Shown here piece after piece: positions 8,758-17,116 of a stretch of 64,000 nucleotides of DNA (position 1 is its first letter; every line of letters begins with the position of its first letter). Made by a program: the position numbers and the translations under genes. The notes beneath the pieces were generated by a model. That model had not been told where the DNA came from. It saw only the letters and a list, made by a program, of their open reading frames with translations, and did no database searches. This DNA comes from Gammaproteobacteria bacterium. Its GTDB lineage: Bacteria; Pseudomonadota; Gammaproteobacteria; Eutrophobiales; Eutrophobiaceae. The stretch is taken from the NCBI GenBank assembly GCA_003250975.1, contig QKIY01000028.1, positions 62,001-126,000 on the forward strand. Reading direction: 5' to 3'.

Positions 8758-9227
8758 TCACGGGAGATATGGTAATACGGCCGGATAAAATAGTATCCGG
8801 GGGACAAACCGGGGTTGACCGCGCGGCGCTGGATGTAGCTATTGAACTCGGGATTACACACTCCGGCTGGTGTCCCAGTGGCCGCAAGGCCGAAGACGGA
8901 GTAATACCGGCAAGGTATCAATTGCACGAAACTGAAACGTCTGAGTACATCGAACGTACACGTTTAAATGTACGTGACTCAGATGGAACACTGGTACTCG
9001 GAATTGGCGAGCCTACAGGGGGTACATTACAAACGATCCGTATCGCAGATGAGCTTAACAAGCCTCTGCTAAGCATAGATTTGTCAAAGCCGCCCACTGC
9101 CGCTCAAATAAACCACTGGTTACAATCTAATAACATCAAGGTGCTCAACATAGCCGGGCCCAGGGGCAGCAAGCAGCCCGATATTGGGAAACTTTCCAGG
9201 GATTTTCTAAAAAAACTTTTCACCTAA
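8754..9227 (+). CDS. YpsA-like SLOG protein (annotated in databases as putative molybdenum carrier)
   Basis: About 152-157 residues. The frame opens at a TTG (8754) that overlaps the antiporter stop, but the ATG at 8769 is also possible; it has GGGAG only two bases upstream, so the start is open. The protein shows the nucleotide-binding SLOG signature IVSGGQTGVDRAALDVA, then HSGWCPSGRKAEDG, RTRLNVRDSDGTLVL and a final NIAGPRGSKQPDI. These features fit the compact YpsA-related family often labelled molybdenum carrier; SLOG proteins in general bind nucleotide or NAD-derived ligands. Its partner is probably the upstream antiporter, with which it forms an operon. Role unknown. Confidence 0.8.
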   Translation: MITGDMVIRPDKIVSGGQTGVDRAALDVAIELGITHSGWCPSGRKAEDGVIPARYQLHETETSEYIERTRLNVRDSDGTLVLGIGEPTGGTLQTIRIADELNKPLLSIDLSKPPTAAQINHWLQSNNIKVLNIAGPRGSKQPDIGKLSRDFLKKLFT

Positions 9228-9228
9228 G

Positions 9229-9954
9229 CTACTGTTCAACACAGTTCAGGTAGGCCCTTTCAAGGCTTGGGGCATTGTATTTTTCCAGGCATTCCGGGAG
9301 TGTGCCGGAAAAATAGATCCTGCCCTGATGTAATATCACCAGCCGATCACACATTGACTCGATATCTTCCAGGAGGTGCGTGGAATAAAAAAGGCTTAGA
9401 CGCCGATCCTTTAGTGAAAGCAAATATTCCTTCAAGCGTGCGCGTGCCCTGGGATCAAGACCACTCATGGGTTCGTCATACACAAGCAGTTTCCTTTTGA
9501 TCATCAGGCTCGCCACCAATCCCAGTTTCTGCGCCATCCCCTTGGAATATTCATAGACTGGTTGCGCAAGCGCCGCCTCAGCCAGATCCAGGGTCGCGAG
9601 CAGGCCCCGCACCCTTGCCGCATCGTACTCCACCTGATGCAGAGCGGACATGTATTTCAGGAAGTCCAGTCCCCTGAGGAAATAGGGTGGAACGAATTTC
9701 TCGGGTAAAAAGGTCAATGCATGTCTAGCGTTGTTTTCCCGATGATCACTTCCAAAGATCCTGATCTGGCCGCTATCGAGAGCACAAAAATTCAGCAGGC
9801 ATTTAATAAGCGTTGTTTTGCCCGCGCCATTGACACCCACCAGACCGACGTATTCACCCTCCAACATTGACAGGCTGATCTCATTCAGGACTGTCTTACT
9901 GCCGTAGGATTTGGATACCTTCTCGAATTCGAGTGCAGCAATCCCGGTGCTCAT
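9229..9954 (-). CDS. ABC transporter ATP-binding protein, pilus locus
   Basis: 241 residues with a standard ABC domain: Walker A GVNGAGKTTLIK, a degenerate signature YSKGMAQKLG in place of LSGGQ, Walker B LLVYDEPMSGLDP and the switch histidine STHLLED. It resembles CcmA/NosF-type ATPases that work with ABC-2 permeases, and the only permease nearby is at 11685-12455, with the pilin gene between. This recalls PilH of the PilGHI transporter of Myxococcus. The start ATG 9954 has AGGAAG upstream. The gene lies 30 bp beyond the terminator hairpin of the pilin gene, so it may be expressed only by read-through or from its own weak promoter. Confidence 0.88.
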   Translation of the reverse strand: MSTGIAALEFEKVSKSYGSKTVLNEISLSMLEGEYVGLVGVNGAGKTTLIKCLLNFCALDSGQIRIFGSDHRENNARHALTFLPEKFVPPYFLRGLDFLKYMSALHQVEYDAARVRGLLATLDLAEAALAQPVYEYSKGMAQKLGLVASLMIKRKLLVYDEPMSGLDPRARARLKEYLLSLKDRRLSLFYSTHLLEDIESMCDRLVILHQGRIYFSGTLPECLEKYNAPSLERAYLNCVEQ

Positions 9955-9984
9955 TACTTCCTAACTCCTGATAAACGCGCTTAC

Positions 9985-10009
9985 AAAAAAGCCCACGCTA
10001 GCGTGGGCT
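9985..10009 (-). terminator. Intrinsic terminator after the pilin gene
   Basis: On the minus strand a perfect hairpin with arms GCCCACGC and GCGTGGGC and a two-base loop (9991-10008) is followed by six T (9990-9985). It lies 27 bp past the pilin stop codon and 30 bp before the ABC ATPase start. It should end most pilin transcripts and reduce ATPase expression. Confidence 0.85.
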
Positions 10010-10035
10010 CTTTGACTGAATTCCTAGCCTTGAAA

Positions 10036-10737
10036 TTAATAGAGTGAAACTGCATTGCAGTCCTGGGAGTCGGTAGCTACGTCCCAGTTATTACCCGCAT
10101 CAATACAGGTAGCGGAAGATTGTGTTAAGGCACCATACCCGCCGGCCGCTGTAGCTGTGGCACGGATAATACCCGTTGTTGGCTGGCCATCATCCAGTTT
10201 CACATCCAGTTCCCGCATGATCTTGGCGGGGACCTGGCCACCAAAGACATACACCAGACGTTCTGCAACCGTACCCTGATAGTCATCCAGGCGGCTGAGT
10301 ATTACCGGACCGTTAAATGCATTAACCGGCGCGCGGGTACCATCACGGTATGTTGCTTCATTTGTAGCACCACCGACATAGTTACCGGTAAGGAAACCGG
10401 CCTTTGACAATTGCTCCCAGACACCGGAGGCCTCGTCCCAACTACCGTCATCGATTCGGCCGTTACCCGCGGTTGCCGCTGTCGGGCTTACGATGGCCGT
10501 GCCGATGCCGGTTGTGGCTGCCGCCTTTGGCCAGTCACCGGGGACCTGGCGATAACGGTCAATAAAGCCATAATAGGCGGCCTGGACGGCGGCATTCTGA
10601 TCCGCCATGTTCCGCACACGTGCACTATTGATCAATTCCTGGCCTTTCAGGATGCCGCCAAGCAGCAGGCCGACGATCACCAGTACAATGGCAATTTCAA
10701 CCAGGGTAAAACCGGACTGTTTATTAAAAGCCTTCAT
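10036..10737 (-). CDS. Major type IV prepilin candidate
   Basis: 233 residues. A short positive leader (MKAFNKQSG) precedes the cleavage and methylation motif GFTLVEIAIVLVIVG, with Glu5 of the mature protein present, and the hydrophobic helix runs to about residue 30. The globular part is rich in Gly, Ala and Thr and ends with two cysteines (Cys near 213 and 226) that could form the C-terminal disulfide loop seen in type IV pilins. An AAGGAG ribosome site lies 8 bp before ATG 10737. The own sigma-54 promoter, strong ribosome site and terminator mark it as the abundant subunit of the nearby MSHA-like machine. That it is the major pilin is an inference from this setting. Confidence 0.85.
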   Translation of the reverse strand: MKAFNKQSGFTLVEIAIVLVIVGLLLGGILKGQELINSARVRNMADQNAAVQAAYYGFIDRYRQVPGDWPKAAATTGIGTAIVSPTAATAGNGRIDDGSWDEASGVWEQLSKAGFLTGNYVGGATNEATYRDGTRAPVNAFNGPVILSRLDDYQGTVAERLVYVFGGQVPAKIMRELDVKLDDGQPTTGIIRATATAAGGYGALTQSSATCIDAGNNWDVATDSQDCNAVSLY

Positions 10738-10774
10738 GGGACGCTCCTTAAGAATTCAATTCTGATTAACTAGA

Positions 10775-10790
10775 GGCACATTCTATGCCA
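10775..10790 (-). promoter_or_regulatory. Sigma-54 (-24/-12) promoter of the pilin gene
   Basis: Read on the minus strand the site is TGGCATAGAATGTGCC. The invariant GG and GC dinucleotides are 12 bp apart as in the RpoN consensus TGGCAC-N5-TTGC. The predicted transcription start falls about 12 bp downstream, leaving a leader of roughly 27 bases that contains the AAGGAG ribosome site. Pilin genes are often sigma-54 dependent, and a sigma-54 activator is encoded at 26998-28440. Confidence 0.75.
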
Positions 10791-10874
10791 ATAGATTAAC
10801 TTATTGTTATTATTATATTAAATTGACAAATCCAGGGTTTACAACAACGCTTAACTGACGAAGTATCATCAATC

Positions 10875-10890
10875 TGTCGAAATCTCGACA
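10875..10890. promoter_or_regulatory. Palindromic upstream site, candidate enhancer for the sigma-54 activator
   Basis: TGTCGA-AATC-TCGACA, a perfect 6-bp inverted repeat centred about 100 bp upstream of the -24/-12 element. Activators of sigma-54 promoters bind such dyad sites at this distance. It lies in the gap between the pilin gene and the TPR gene (10738-10932). Binding by the PrsR-like protein is a guess. Confidence 0.5.
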
Positions 10891-10932
10891 TGCCCGGAAC
10901 AGGGGTCACCCCTTCTTTATAACCGCCATGGA

Positions 10933-11682
10933 TCACCTGTCCACGGCCTGCGCCGCCTCCAGCTCAGCCAGCCGAGCCTGCAAAAATCGTAATTCATTCG
11001 GGTCACGGATAGTGCCGCTATCAATCAACCCGCCCACCAGGACCCGCGCCGCTTCCAGTTCGCCCATGTCCTCCAGGACATAGATATGCATCTGCCTTAC
11101 CCAGAAGGGGACATCCTGAAGGGTCACATTTGCCGCCAACGCTTCTGCGTATTTCAATGCTAGTGGCAGGTCATTGAGACGGTGTTTCGCAAGGAAGACC
11201 CCATGGGCCATTGCTGGCCAGCGTCTGTCCGGGTCATCAAGGAATTTTTCATACACAAATGTCAGCATCTGCCTCTTTTTCGCACTGTCAGGGACTTCGG
11301 CATAGATTCGGGCGGCTGCAAGGATTGGATACTGCCCCCGTTCATCCAGGCTAAGGATCGTATTTAGCCAGGCGACCACATGATCATAATCAAGTTGTGT
11401 CAACGGCAGGCTCACCCCGGGCTGGTTATCAAATGCCTGCAGCCATAGCATGAGCATCTTTGCAATAACAATATCATCCGCAAGACTGAATAGACTCAGA
11501 TAGTGTGTGGACGGGGGCGAGGGCAAAGGGCGGGCAACGGCATCTTTCACTTCATAATGAGTATGTAATACGAGCTGAATACCCAGGGATAAAAACAATA
11601 ATAGAACGACAAGCCGGGGCACATCGGAAAGTGGTCTCTGTTGAGACCTGGCAAAAACACCTGTCCATCCTTCAGGCGACAT
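10933..11682 (-). CDS. Membrane-anchored TPR-like protein, ABC/pilus locus
   Basis: 249 residues. A single transmembrane helix lies at about 23-41 (RLVVLLLFLSLGIQLVLHT), followed by a mostly helical domain of roughly 200 residues with TPR-like phrases: ILAAARIYAEVPDSAKKRQML, LALKYAEALAANV and LEDMGELEAARVLVGGLID. I do not recognise a named family. The start ATG 11682 sits two bases beyond the stop of the ABC permease, with AAGGAA upstream, so the pair is translationally linked. By position it may be the third component of the transporter, as PilG is in the PilGHI system of Myxococcus; there is no sequence proof. Confidence 0.65.
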   Translation of the reverse strand: MSPEGWTGVFARSQQRPLSDVPRLVVLLLFLSLGIQLVLHTHYEVKDAVARPLPSPPSTHYLSLFSLADDIVIAKMLMLWLQAFDNQPGVSLPLTQLDYDHVVAWLNTILSLDERGQYPILAAARIYAEVPDSAKKRQMLTFVYEKFLDDPDRRWPAMAHGVFLAKHRLNDLPLALKYAEALAANVTLQDVPFWVRQMHIYVLEDMGELEAARVLVGGLIDSGTIRDPNELRFLQARLAELEAAQAVDR

Positions 11683-11684
11683 GA

Positions 11685-12455
11685 CTAGAGTTCCTTTCTG
11701 TAAAGATCAAACATAGCAGCAGCCGATAATAGCAGGACGTACACCAGTGCCTGAAAAATGACGTAGAACATATTCTCCGGGCTAATCGTTCCGTATACAA
11801 GCCACCCGGTCTGCGTAAACCTGGCAAAATCAGGTAACAGGTAGGCAATAACATCAATAATGCCTGTTATAAACTGTTGGGACAGCGTGGTAGCTTCAAT
11901 AACAGGGCTAATCGCAATCAACTGGATAGTGCTGATTGTCCTTGCAAGCACATAAAATGCAAACACGAAGCAAAGCGCCACCGTTGCATTTGCCAATGTG
12001 AGCAGGAATAACAGACAGAGACTGGTCATTATCATTAATTCACAGACAAGAGATAGCATCCATAACAACACACTTATGGTATCTGCATAAAGAAAAAGGG
12101 GCAGTGAAAATAATATGGATATGACTATGGCCAGCATAATAAAGCCTGAAAGCTTGCCCAGATAATAAACATAACGGGGTATTGGCAGGGCGAATATGAT
12201 ATCGACCGCCTTTTCATTGAACTCCCGCAATGTGGAAGTCACTACGAAAAGACAGATTATAAAAACCGAGACAATGCGTACAAGATATGCAGTAACAGCG
12301 CCCTGGATTTCTGTCGATTCCGTGACAGATAATTCTCCTATAAACTGCGACAATCCGAATAAAATGATTACACCTGGCAGAACGGCCAGAAATACCCGGC
12401 TTCTGACAGCCTCAAGAAAACTGTATCTGGCAATAACGAGAACAGGATATTTCAT
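11685..12455 (-). CDS. ABC-2 type permease, pilus locus
   Basis: 256 residues with six predicted membrane helices, starting at ATG 12455 (KYPVLVIARYSFLEAVRSRVF); the frame opens at an unconvincing TTG ten codons upstream. The N-terminal text, with a Tyr-X-X-X-Glu-Ala-X-Arg-X-Arg-X-Phe motif, is characteristic of NosY/ABC-2 permeases. Substrate unknown. It forms an operon with the TPR protein, and probably works with the ABC ATPase beyond the pilin gene. The gene is divergent from the sensor kinase across 72 AT-rich bases. Confidence 0.8.
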   Translation of the reverse strand: MKYPVLVIARYSFLEAVRSRVFLAVLPGVIILFGLSQFIGELSVTESTEIQGAVTAYLVRIVSVFIICLFVVTSTLREFNEKAVDIIFALPIPRYVYYLGKLSGFIMLAIVISILFSLPLFLYADTISVLLWMLSLVCELMIMTSLCLLFLLTLANATVALCFVFAFYVLARTISTIQLIAISPVIEATTLSQQFITGIIDVIAYLLPDFARFTQTGWLVYGTISPENMFYVIFQALVYVLLLSAAAMFDLYRKEL

Positions 12456-12527
12456 ACTGATTCCAGGCAAATTATTTAAAAACAAATAAATAATATACTA
12501 TATATCGATTAAAAAATTCATTCGCCG

Positions 12528-14195
12528 ATGACCAACTTCTTTAACATTTTAAGCAAGCGCCGTGATTATCTGTTACTTGCAGGTATGCTTGAAAGCCTGC
12601 ATTTGGCGATATGGGCAGAATTTGACGGTCTTCTGTCCCATGCTTTACTACTTATTCATTTTGGGTTCTTCCTGCTCTGGCAACCAATTGAACGTGGAGA
12701 CCAGCGTTATAGCTGGTATAACGCGTTGCTGCTTATCGTGCTGATTTTTGTATTCGTATACTTCATCAATTGGTGGCTGATTTTTATCTGGCTGGTGCTG
12801 ATACTGGGAATTGTGGGTGGTCGTGTTATAAACAGCCGCTCTGAACGCTATGTGTATTTCCTGGTTATGATTTTGCTCTTTTCGGAACTCCTAATTGGGT
12901 GCCTCCCTGCAATGTTCGTAATAGCAACACCGCCTGAGGGAATTTCATCCTTTAATTATCTAATGGCCGTAATCCCGTTTATTTTACCATTGTTCAAGCC
13001 GGGCAAAACAACCCGGATTCCGGTCGATATACTGTATGCCATTACCACCTCACTGCTTGTAAGCCTGATCGCCCTGGGCAGCCTGGTTATCATGTATTCA
13101 ACCGGGACGGATTATATAACCGCACTCACCAGAGTCTTACTTGCCATCGGGTTATCCCTGCTTTTCATCAGCTGGTTGCTCTCCGCCAATATGGGATTTA
13201 GCGGATTATCTCAAATATGGGCACGAACATTACTCAATATTGGTACGCCATTCGAGTCATGGTTACATGAGCTGTCAAGACTCAAGGACGAACATGAAGA
13301 GGCGGAAGATTATCTTGACGGGGCCATTGAAAAACTCCTTGGACTTGACTGGATGGCAGGAACACGTTGGAACGGCAAACTAAAAGGTAAAGAGACCAGA
13401 TACAAGATCACACTTGCAATTAATAATCAGCCTGTAGAACTTTATACCAATGTCAGGATTGGCGGGGCACTGCTGCTACATTGCAAGCTCCTGATACGAT
13501 TAATTGAATATTTCTATCAGGCAAAACTCAATGAAAGGGAACTGGCTAAACAGGCCCACTTACAGGCTATCTACGAAACCGGCGCAAGGATCACTCACGA
13601 TATAAAAAACCTCCTGCAATCAATGCATTCCATGATAACAATTTTACAGGCTGACACCGATCGTACTGATGGCACCTCCCTGCAGATTCTGAAAAAGCAG
13701 TTCCCTTATTTTATCCAGCGTCTTGAACAGGCGGTTAACAAGCTCCAGTCACCCGAACAGCTGGTTACTGATGAAATACTTCTTTACGACTGGTGGCGTG
13801 AATTCAAAAACCATTACAGATCATTTGAAATAGAATTTACAGATGATCTCGAGGAAGATCTCCCGATACCCTACGATCTTTTTAACAGTGTGGCAGAGAA
13901 CTTGGTTGAAAATGCAATTACAAAAAGAATGGTTGAACCCGACACGAACATCAGGCTGCTCCTGAGGTCCAGAAATAGTTACGTATCGCTTGAAGTAAGT
14001 GATTCGGGTCATGCAATTCCTGCAGAGATTGCAGATAAACTGTTTAGCGAACCTGTAAGCTCGGATAATGGCTTGGGGATTGGCCTGTATCAGGCAGCCA
14101 GACAGGCCCGTGTTATAGGATACCAGTTAATGCTCAGTAGTAACCGGGATGGTAAGGTTACCTTTACCCTTGAAAAACGCTTTGACCAGACCTAG
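12528..14195 (+). CDS. Membrane sensor histidine kinase, PrsK-like
   Basis: 555 residues. The first 230 or so form about seven to eight membrane helices. The cytoplasmic part carries the H-box ARITHDIKNLLQS with His357, then N-box AENLVENAITKR, the DSG of the G1 box, and G2 GLGIGLYQAARQ. The HDIKN form of the H-box and the polytopic N-terminus resemble PrsK, the kinase that partners PrsR in bacteria with PEP-CTERM systems. No GAF domain is clearly visible between, though about 240-350 could be a sensory domain. The obvious partner is the regulator at 26998-28440 on the other strand. Its end overlaps the pseudopilin gene by 4 bp. No clear ribosome site. Confidence 0.8.
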   Translation: MTNFFNILSKRRDYLLLAGMLESLHLAIWAEFDGLLSHALLLIHFGFFLLWQPIERGDQRYSWYNALLLIVLIFVFVYFINWWLIFIWLVLILGIVGGRVINSRSERYVYFLVMILLFSELLIGCLPAMFVIATPPEGISSFNYLMAVIPFILPLFKPGKTTRIPVDILYAITTSLLVSLIALGSLVIMYSTGTDYITALTRVLLAIGLSLLFISWLLSANMGFSGLSQIWARTLLNIGTPFESWLHELSRLKDEHEEAEDYLDGAIEKLLGLDWMAGTRWNGKLKGKETRYKITLAINNQPVELYTNVRIGGALLLHCKLLIRLIEYFYQAKLNERELAKQAHLQAIYETGARITHDIKNLLQSMHSMITILQADTDRTDGTSLQILKKQFPYFIQRLEQAVNKLQSPEQLVTDEILLYDWWREFKNHYRSFEIEFTDDLEEDLPIPYDLFNSVAENLVENAITKRMVEPDTNIRLLLRSRNSYVSLEVSDSGHAIPAEIADKLFSEPVSSDNGLGIGLYQAARQARVIGYQLMLSSNRDGKVTFTLEKRFDQT

Positions 14196-14971
14196 GGCAG
14201 GCGCCCCGCTGCAATCAATTTGTTTTTCAGTACAAAAGGGGACAACCAGATCATCATATCATCAAAAGCAATCTGGCCCGATATAAGTGTATACTCCTTG
14301 TAGACGAACTCTCCCGCGGTATCTCCACTGTAAGTCGTCAAGATATTATTGGTCGTGCCGAATATCGCGGCATTACGGTCAAAGTTTTCCACCTCATCAG
14401 CACTTTGAACAGGCACATAATGGTTCTTGCCGTGTGAAACTATGATCGCGGGAATGTTCTGTGCAATGAGTGGAGTAGCCGCACCATCCTGATCTAGGAT
14501 ATCAATAGCACCGTTTGTTGTGAGATCAAACAGTGGAGTAGTAACAGCGAACGCAGCAGTGACACTGTATGTGAATGGTTTCTCCCAGGCATCAAGTTGC
14601 GGCACGCTCAGAGTTGCCCACGGCAGGTTGCCCGTCACGTTGCTGCTGACCGTCGGGACTACGCATACACCCGTTGCATTGACCCGGTCCTCCAGGCCAT
14701 CATCAACGACGTCATCGGCATCGCCACCGGCACACCCGAAAACGGTTTCGCAGTCCGGGCAGGGGAGGTGTCCGTTTACCAGTGCATATCCATAAAGCGC
14801 TTCCTTGATGTTTTCTAGGGTCTCAGCAGTATCCTCACGATCCCTCTGTTCAACACTGGTAGCATACGGCATTAACAGCCCCCCCAGAAGGAGGCTAACT
14901 ATGAACAGGACGAGGGAAAGCTCTATCAGGGTAAAACCACCGTTGTCATGACTTGTTTTTATATAATTCAT
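14192..14971 (-). CDS. Prepilin-like protein (pseudopilin) of the pilus locus
   Basis: 259 residues. The leader MNYIKTSHDNG ends in the cleavage motif GFTLIELSLVLFIVSLLLGG, with Glu5 present. The globular domain has a cysteine cluster (CPDCETVFGC and a later VCVV) that may form disulfides, and further downstream the motif IPAIIVSHGKNHYVP. This length and the motif AIIVSHGKN occur in minor pilins of MSHA-like and related systems. It is the last gene of the long minus-strand operon and starts three bases after the preceding stop. It overlaps the plus-strand sensor kinase gene by 4 bp at the stops. Confidence 0.82.
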   Translation of the reverse strand: MNYIKTSHDNGGFTLIELSLVLFIVSLLLGGLLMPYATSVEQRDREDTAETLENIKEALYGYALVNGHLPCPDCETVFGCAGGDADDVVDDGLEDRVNATGVCVVPTVSSNVTGNLPWATLSVPQLDAWEKPFTYSVTAAFAVTTPLFDLTTNGAIDILDQDGAATPLIAQNIPAIIVSHGKNHYVPVQSADEVENFDRNAAIFGTTNNILTTYSGDTAGEFVYKEYTLISGQIAFDDMMIWLSPFVLKNKLIAAGRLP

Positions 14972-14974
14972 GAT

Positions 14975-16603
14975 TTATGGATTTACAGGACATCTGCCTG
15001 CTTTAAATGGAGGCGGACCGCCAATACTGGTTTCATCAGTATCATCATTTACACAATAGAGGATATCATTGAAAGTCGAGCTTATGGCATCACTTGCAAA
15101 CTGTTTCGGGCTGTCGCTAACAGTGTAAGTTTGCGTATTCAGGTCTTCAAGATAATTACTCGCCGTTTGCTTCTCATCAGGATCCGTTGCAATAGGCGTT
15201 GCTGATCTAGATTGGGCCAATATTATATCTCCTGAGAAAAATACCACTGCAGCCTGGTAGGACGTTGATGCTCCGGGGGCATTAAGTGTAATACACTTCG
15301 AAGATACACAAATATCCGTGTCACCGGACATTTTTAGCGGCGCGTATTCCTCGGATACTACATAGTATATGTGATCCTTCCAGTTTTCCCAGAGAAGTAT
15401 TAATTCATCGGCTTGAGAATCAGTAATTGGATTATCGGAATCATTTTTCCAAAATGATTTACAAAACCCTGAAAATGGTGTCGTACTAAGATCAATCAGT
15501 TTATTATCTGGTCTCGTACAGATATGTGGAGATGAACAAGTATCGTAAATCTGATTGTTACTTGTAGTAATATCCATGGGAAGACGCCCGATGAGAGAAC
15601 CAGCTGTTACATCATCATATTCAGCATCATCCCGGTAATCTGTCAGATCGAAGGGAGCAGGCCATGGCAAGCTGCGATTCAGATCACCGTCACCATCATC
15701 AACATGATTGTCGGCGTTATACTGCCCGTACCCGGCCAAACACTCTGTCAAGCGATAAGTAAGATTATTAATCGAGGCTTCATCATAAATTTTCTCGGCA
15801 AAGTCGTTACGCAGCTTGACTGCATTGAATATCTCGTCGGCCGTCACATAGAGCATGAGATCATTGAATGTTTCACTCTCGGGATCATTAGTCAGTATAA
15901 ACTGGTCAATGACATCAGGATTGACCGCATCAATATCATAGTTCCTGATCCCCAACATAGGATTCGAAGGAACTTCTGCATCCAGATAATTACTGGCGAT
16001 GTAGTTTATCGCCTCATTGCCTTCACACATTGCGCCATTTGCATCACTGCGATTCTGGTTGTTAATGGAGCGTCCCGGGGCAATGATCACGGCAACCGGC
16101 CGTTCTCTAGGTGTGTTGCCTGCAATGACTGTTGTTCCGTCAGCGGCAATTATCTGAAATGTGCCAGGCGTATCATCATTTAACATCTCAGAACGGTTGC
16201 TACCGCCCTTCCAGGATCCTGAAACGGCATACCAAAGACACTGTCCATAGCCATCCTTGAGCGGAGGCAATCCAAGTGATTGCCAGGGAAGTTTTCCAAT
16301 GGAATTGACATACTGGCTGCCACAAGGTACCTCCTGGTTTCCCTCTTCGCCGGTCGTTGACGTCAAATCAGGACAAGGCAGGAACCCGAAATCACCCGTA
16401 TTTGCTTCATAATAGGTCACGGCATAACTGATGAGCGCCTGCTTTGCCTCATGCAGAGCATTCATGGTCTGCTCGTAATTGGCAGTCCGCCGTATGTTCG
16501 AGTTCAGGTTAATGATCAGGAGCCAGGCGGAACCCAGGATAAGTATCAGTGTAGTGGCCAGCAACACGGCGCCACCCTGAAGATGAGGCATGTGTATTTT
16601 CAT
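14975..16603 (-). CDS. PilX/GspK-like minor component of the pilus
   Basis: 542 residues from ATG 16603; the frame opens at a TTG 13 codons earlier that I do not favour. A short leader (MKIHMPHLQGG) precedes a membrane helix AVLLATTLILILGSAWLLI. It would be a prepilin if cut after the glycine, but Glu5 is missing, as in GspK and PilX tip proteins. A large external domain follows, with several cysteines (FLPCPDLTS, EVPCGSQY, TCSSPHICT) and YAVTYYEANTGDFGFLPCP, a stretch that also recalls the neighbouring pseudopilin. Likely a tip or initiation subunit; exact family unknown to me. Confidence 0.65.
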   Translation of the reverse strand: MKIHMPHLQGGAVLLATTLILILGSAWLLIINLNSNIRRTANYEQTMNALHEAKQALISYAVTYYEANTGDFGFLPCPDLTSTTGEEGNQEVPCGSQYVNSIGKLPWQSLGLPPLKDGYGQCLWYAVSGSWKGGSNRSEMLNDDTPGTFQIIAADGTTVIAGNTPRERPVAVIIAPGRSINNQNRSDANGAMCEGNEAINYIASNYLDAEVPSNPMLGIRNYDIDAVNPDVIDQFILTNDPESETFNDLMLYVTADEIFNAVKLRNDFAEKIYDEASINNLTYRLTECLAGYGQYNADNHVDDGDGDLNRSLPWPAPFDLTDYRDDAEYDDVTAGSLIGRLPMDITTSNNQIYDTCSSPHICTRPDNKLIDLSTTPFSGFCKSFWKNDSDNPITDSQADELILLWENWKDHIYYVVSEEYAPLKMSGDTDICVSSKCITLNAPGASTSYQAAVVFFSGDIILAQSRSATPIATDPDEKQTASNYLEDLNTQTYTVSDSPKQFASDAISSTFNDILYCVNDDTDETSIGGPPPFKAGRCPVNP

Positions 16604-16650
16604 GCTATAACATTTCCATATCTTGCCTGATAAATAGGGCAATTAACCGA

Positions 16651-17115
16651 TTATCTTTTTTCTACAATATCGACAACCCTGTTTTCCACAGGGTCATATG
16701 TCTGACCGGTCTTTATCCTGATGGGATTTGGATTGTCGTGTAGCTTGATCCTTACGCTATTAGGCTTTATATCGTATGGTCTTACTTCAAGATAATCCGT
16801 GGCAAGATTACCTTCAAATGTATTGCTGTCGTTGATCCAGGCTGTACTTTTCCCGTTCTTCCTGTAAACCAGCCCATTAAGCCTTATCCCTTCAGGTTGA
16901 AAGGTATCATCCTCGGATAATCCTGCATCAGTATCAGGCAGGGACAAGGTTAAATCAATTTTGCTATGGTAACGTAGTTGATCAAGCGCCCTGCGTTCAT
17001 CAGGCGATGTAAATAACCTGCCAATATTATCCGCGGCAAACAGGTTACCGATGCCAAATGACATACAAACCAATAAAAAACACCAAATAGTTTTTAGAGA
17101 AAATTTAATCATCAT
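16651..17115 (-). CDS. Periplasmic PilP/MshK-like pilus protein
   Basis: 154 residues starting at the tandem ATG at 17115, directly after the stop of the PilO-like gene. A signal peptide (about 1-27, ending GIGNLFA) is followed by the segment GRLFTSPDERRALDQLRY. The C-terminal half looks like a small beta domain of the PilP/GspC type: IRLNGLVYRKNGKSTAWIND, VRIKLHDNPNPIRIKTGQTYDP. PilP-like proteins tie the inner-membrane PilN/PilO platform to the secretin, and the gene order PilM/N-PilO-PilP supports this reading. Assigned by position and pattern, not by a clear family match. Confidence 0.6.
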   Translation of the reverse strand: MMIKFSLKTIWCFLLVCMSFGIGNLFAADNIGRLFTSPDERRALDQLRYHSKIDLTLSLPDTDAGLSEDDTFQPEGIRLNGLVYRKNGKSTAWINDSNTFEGNLATDYLEVRPYDIKPNSVRIKLHDNPNPIRIKTGQTYDPVENRVVDIVEKR

Positions 17116-17116
17116 T

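Noticed and set aside
10891-10930. Hairpin GGGG-TCA-CCCC after the TPR gene
   Set aside because: It lacks a T run in the minus-strand direction, and the four-pair stem is too short to call a terminator.
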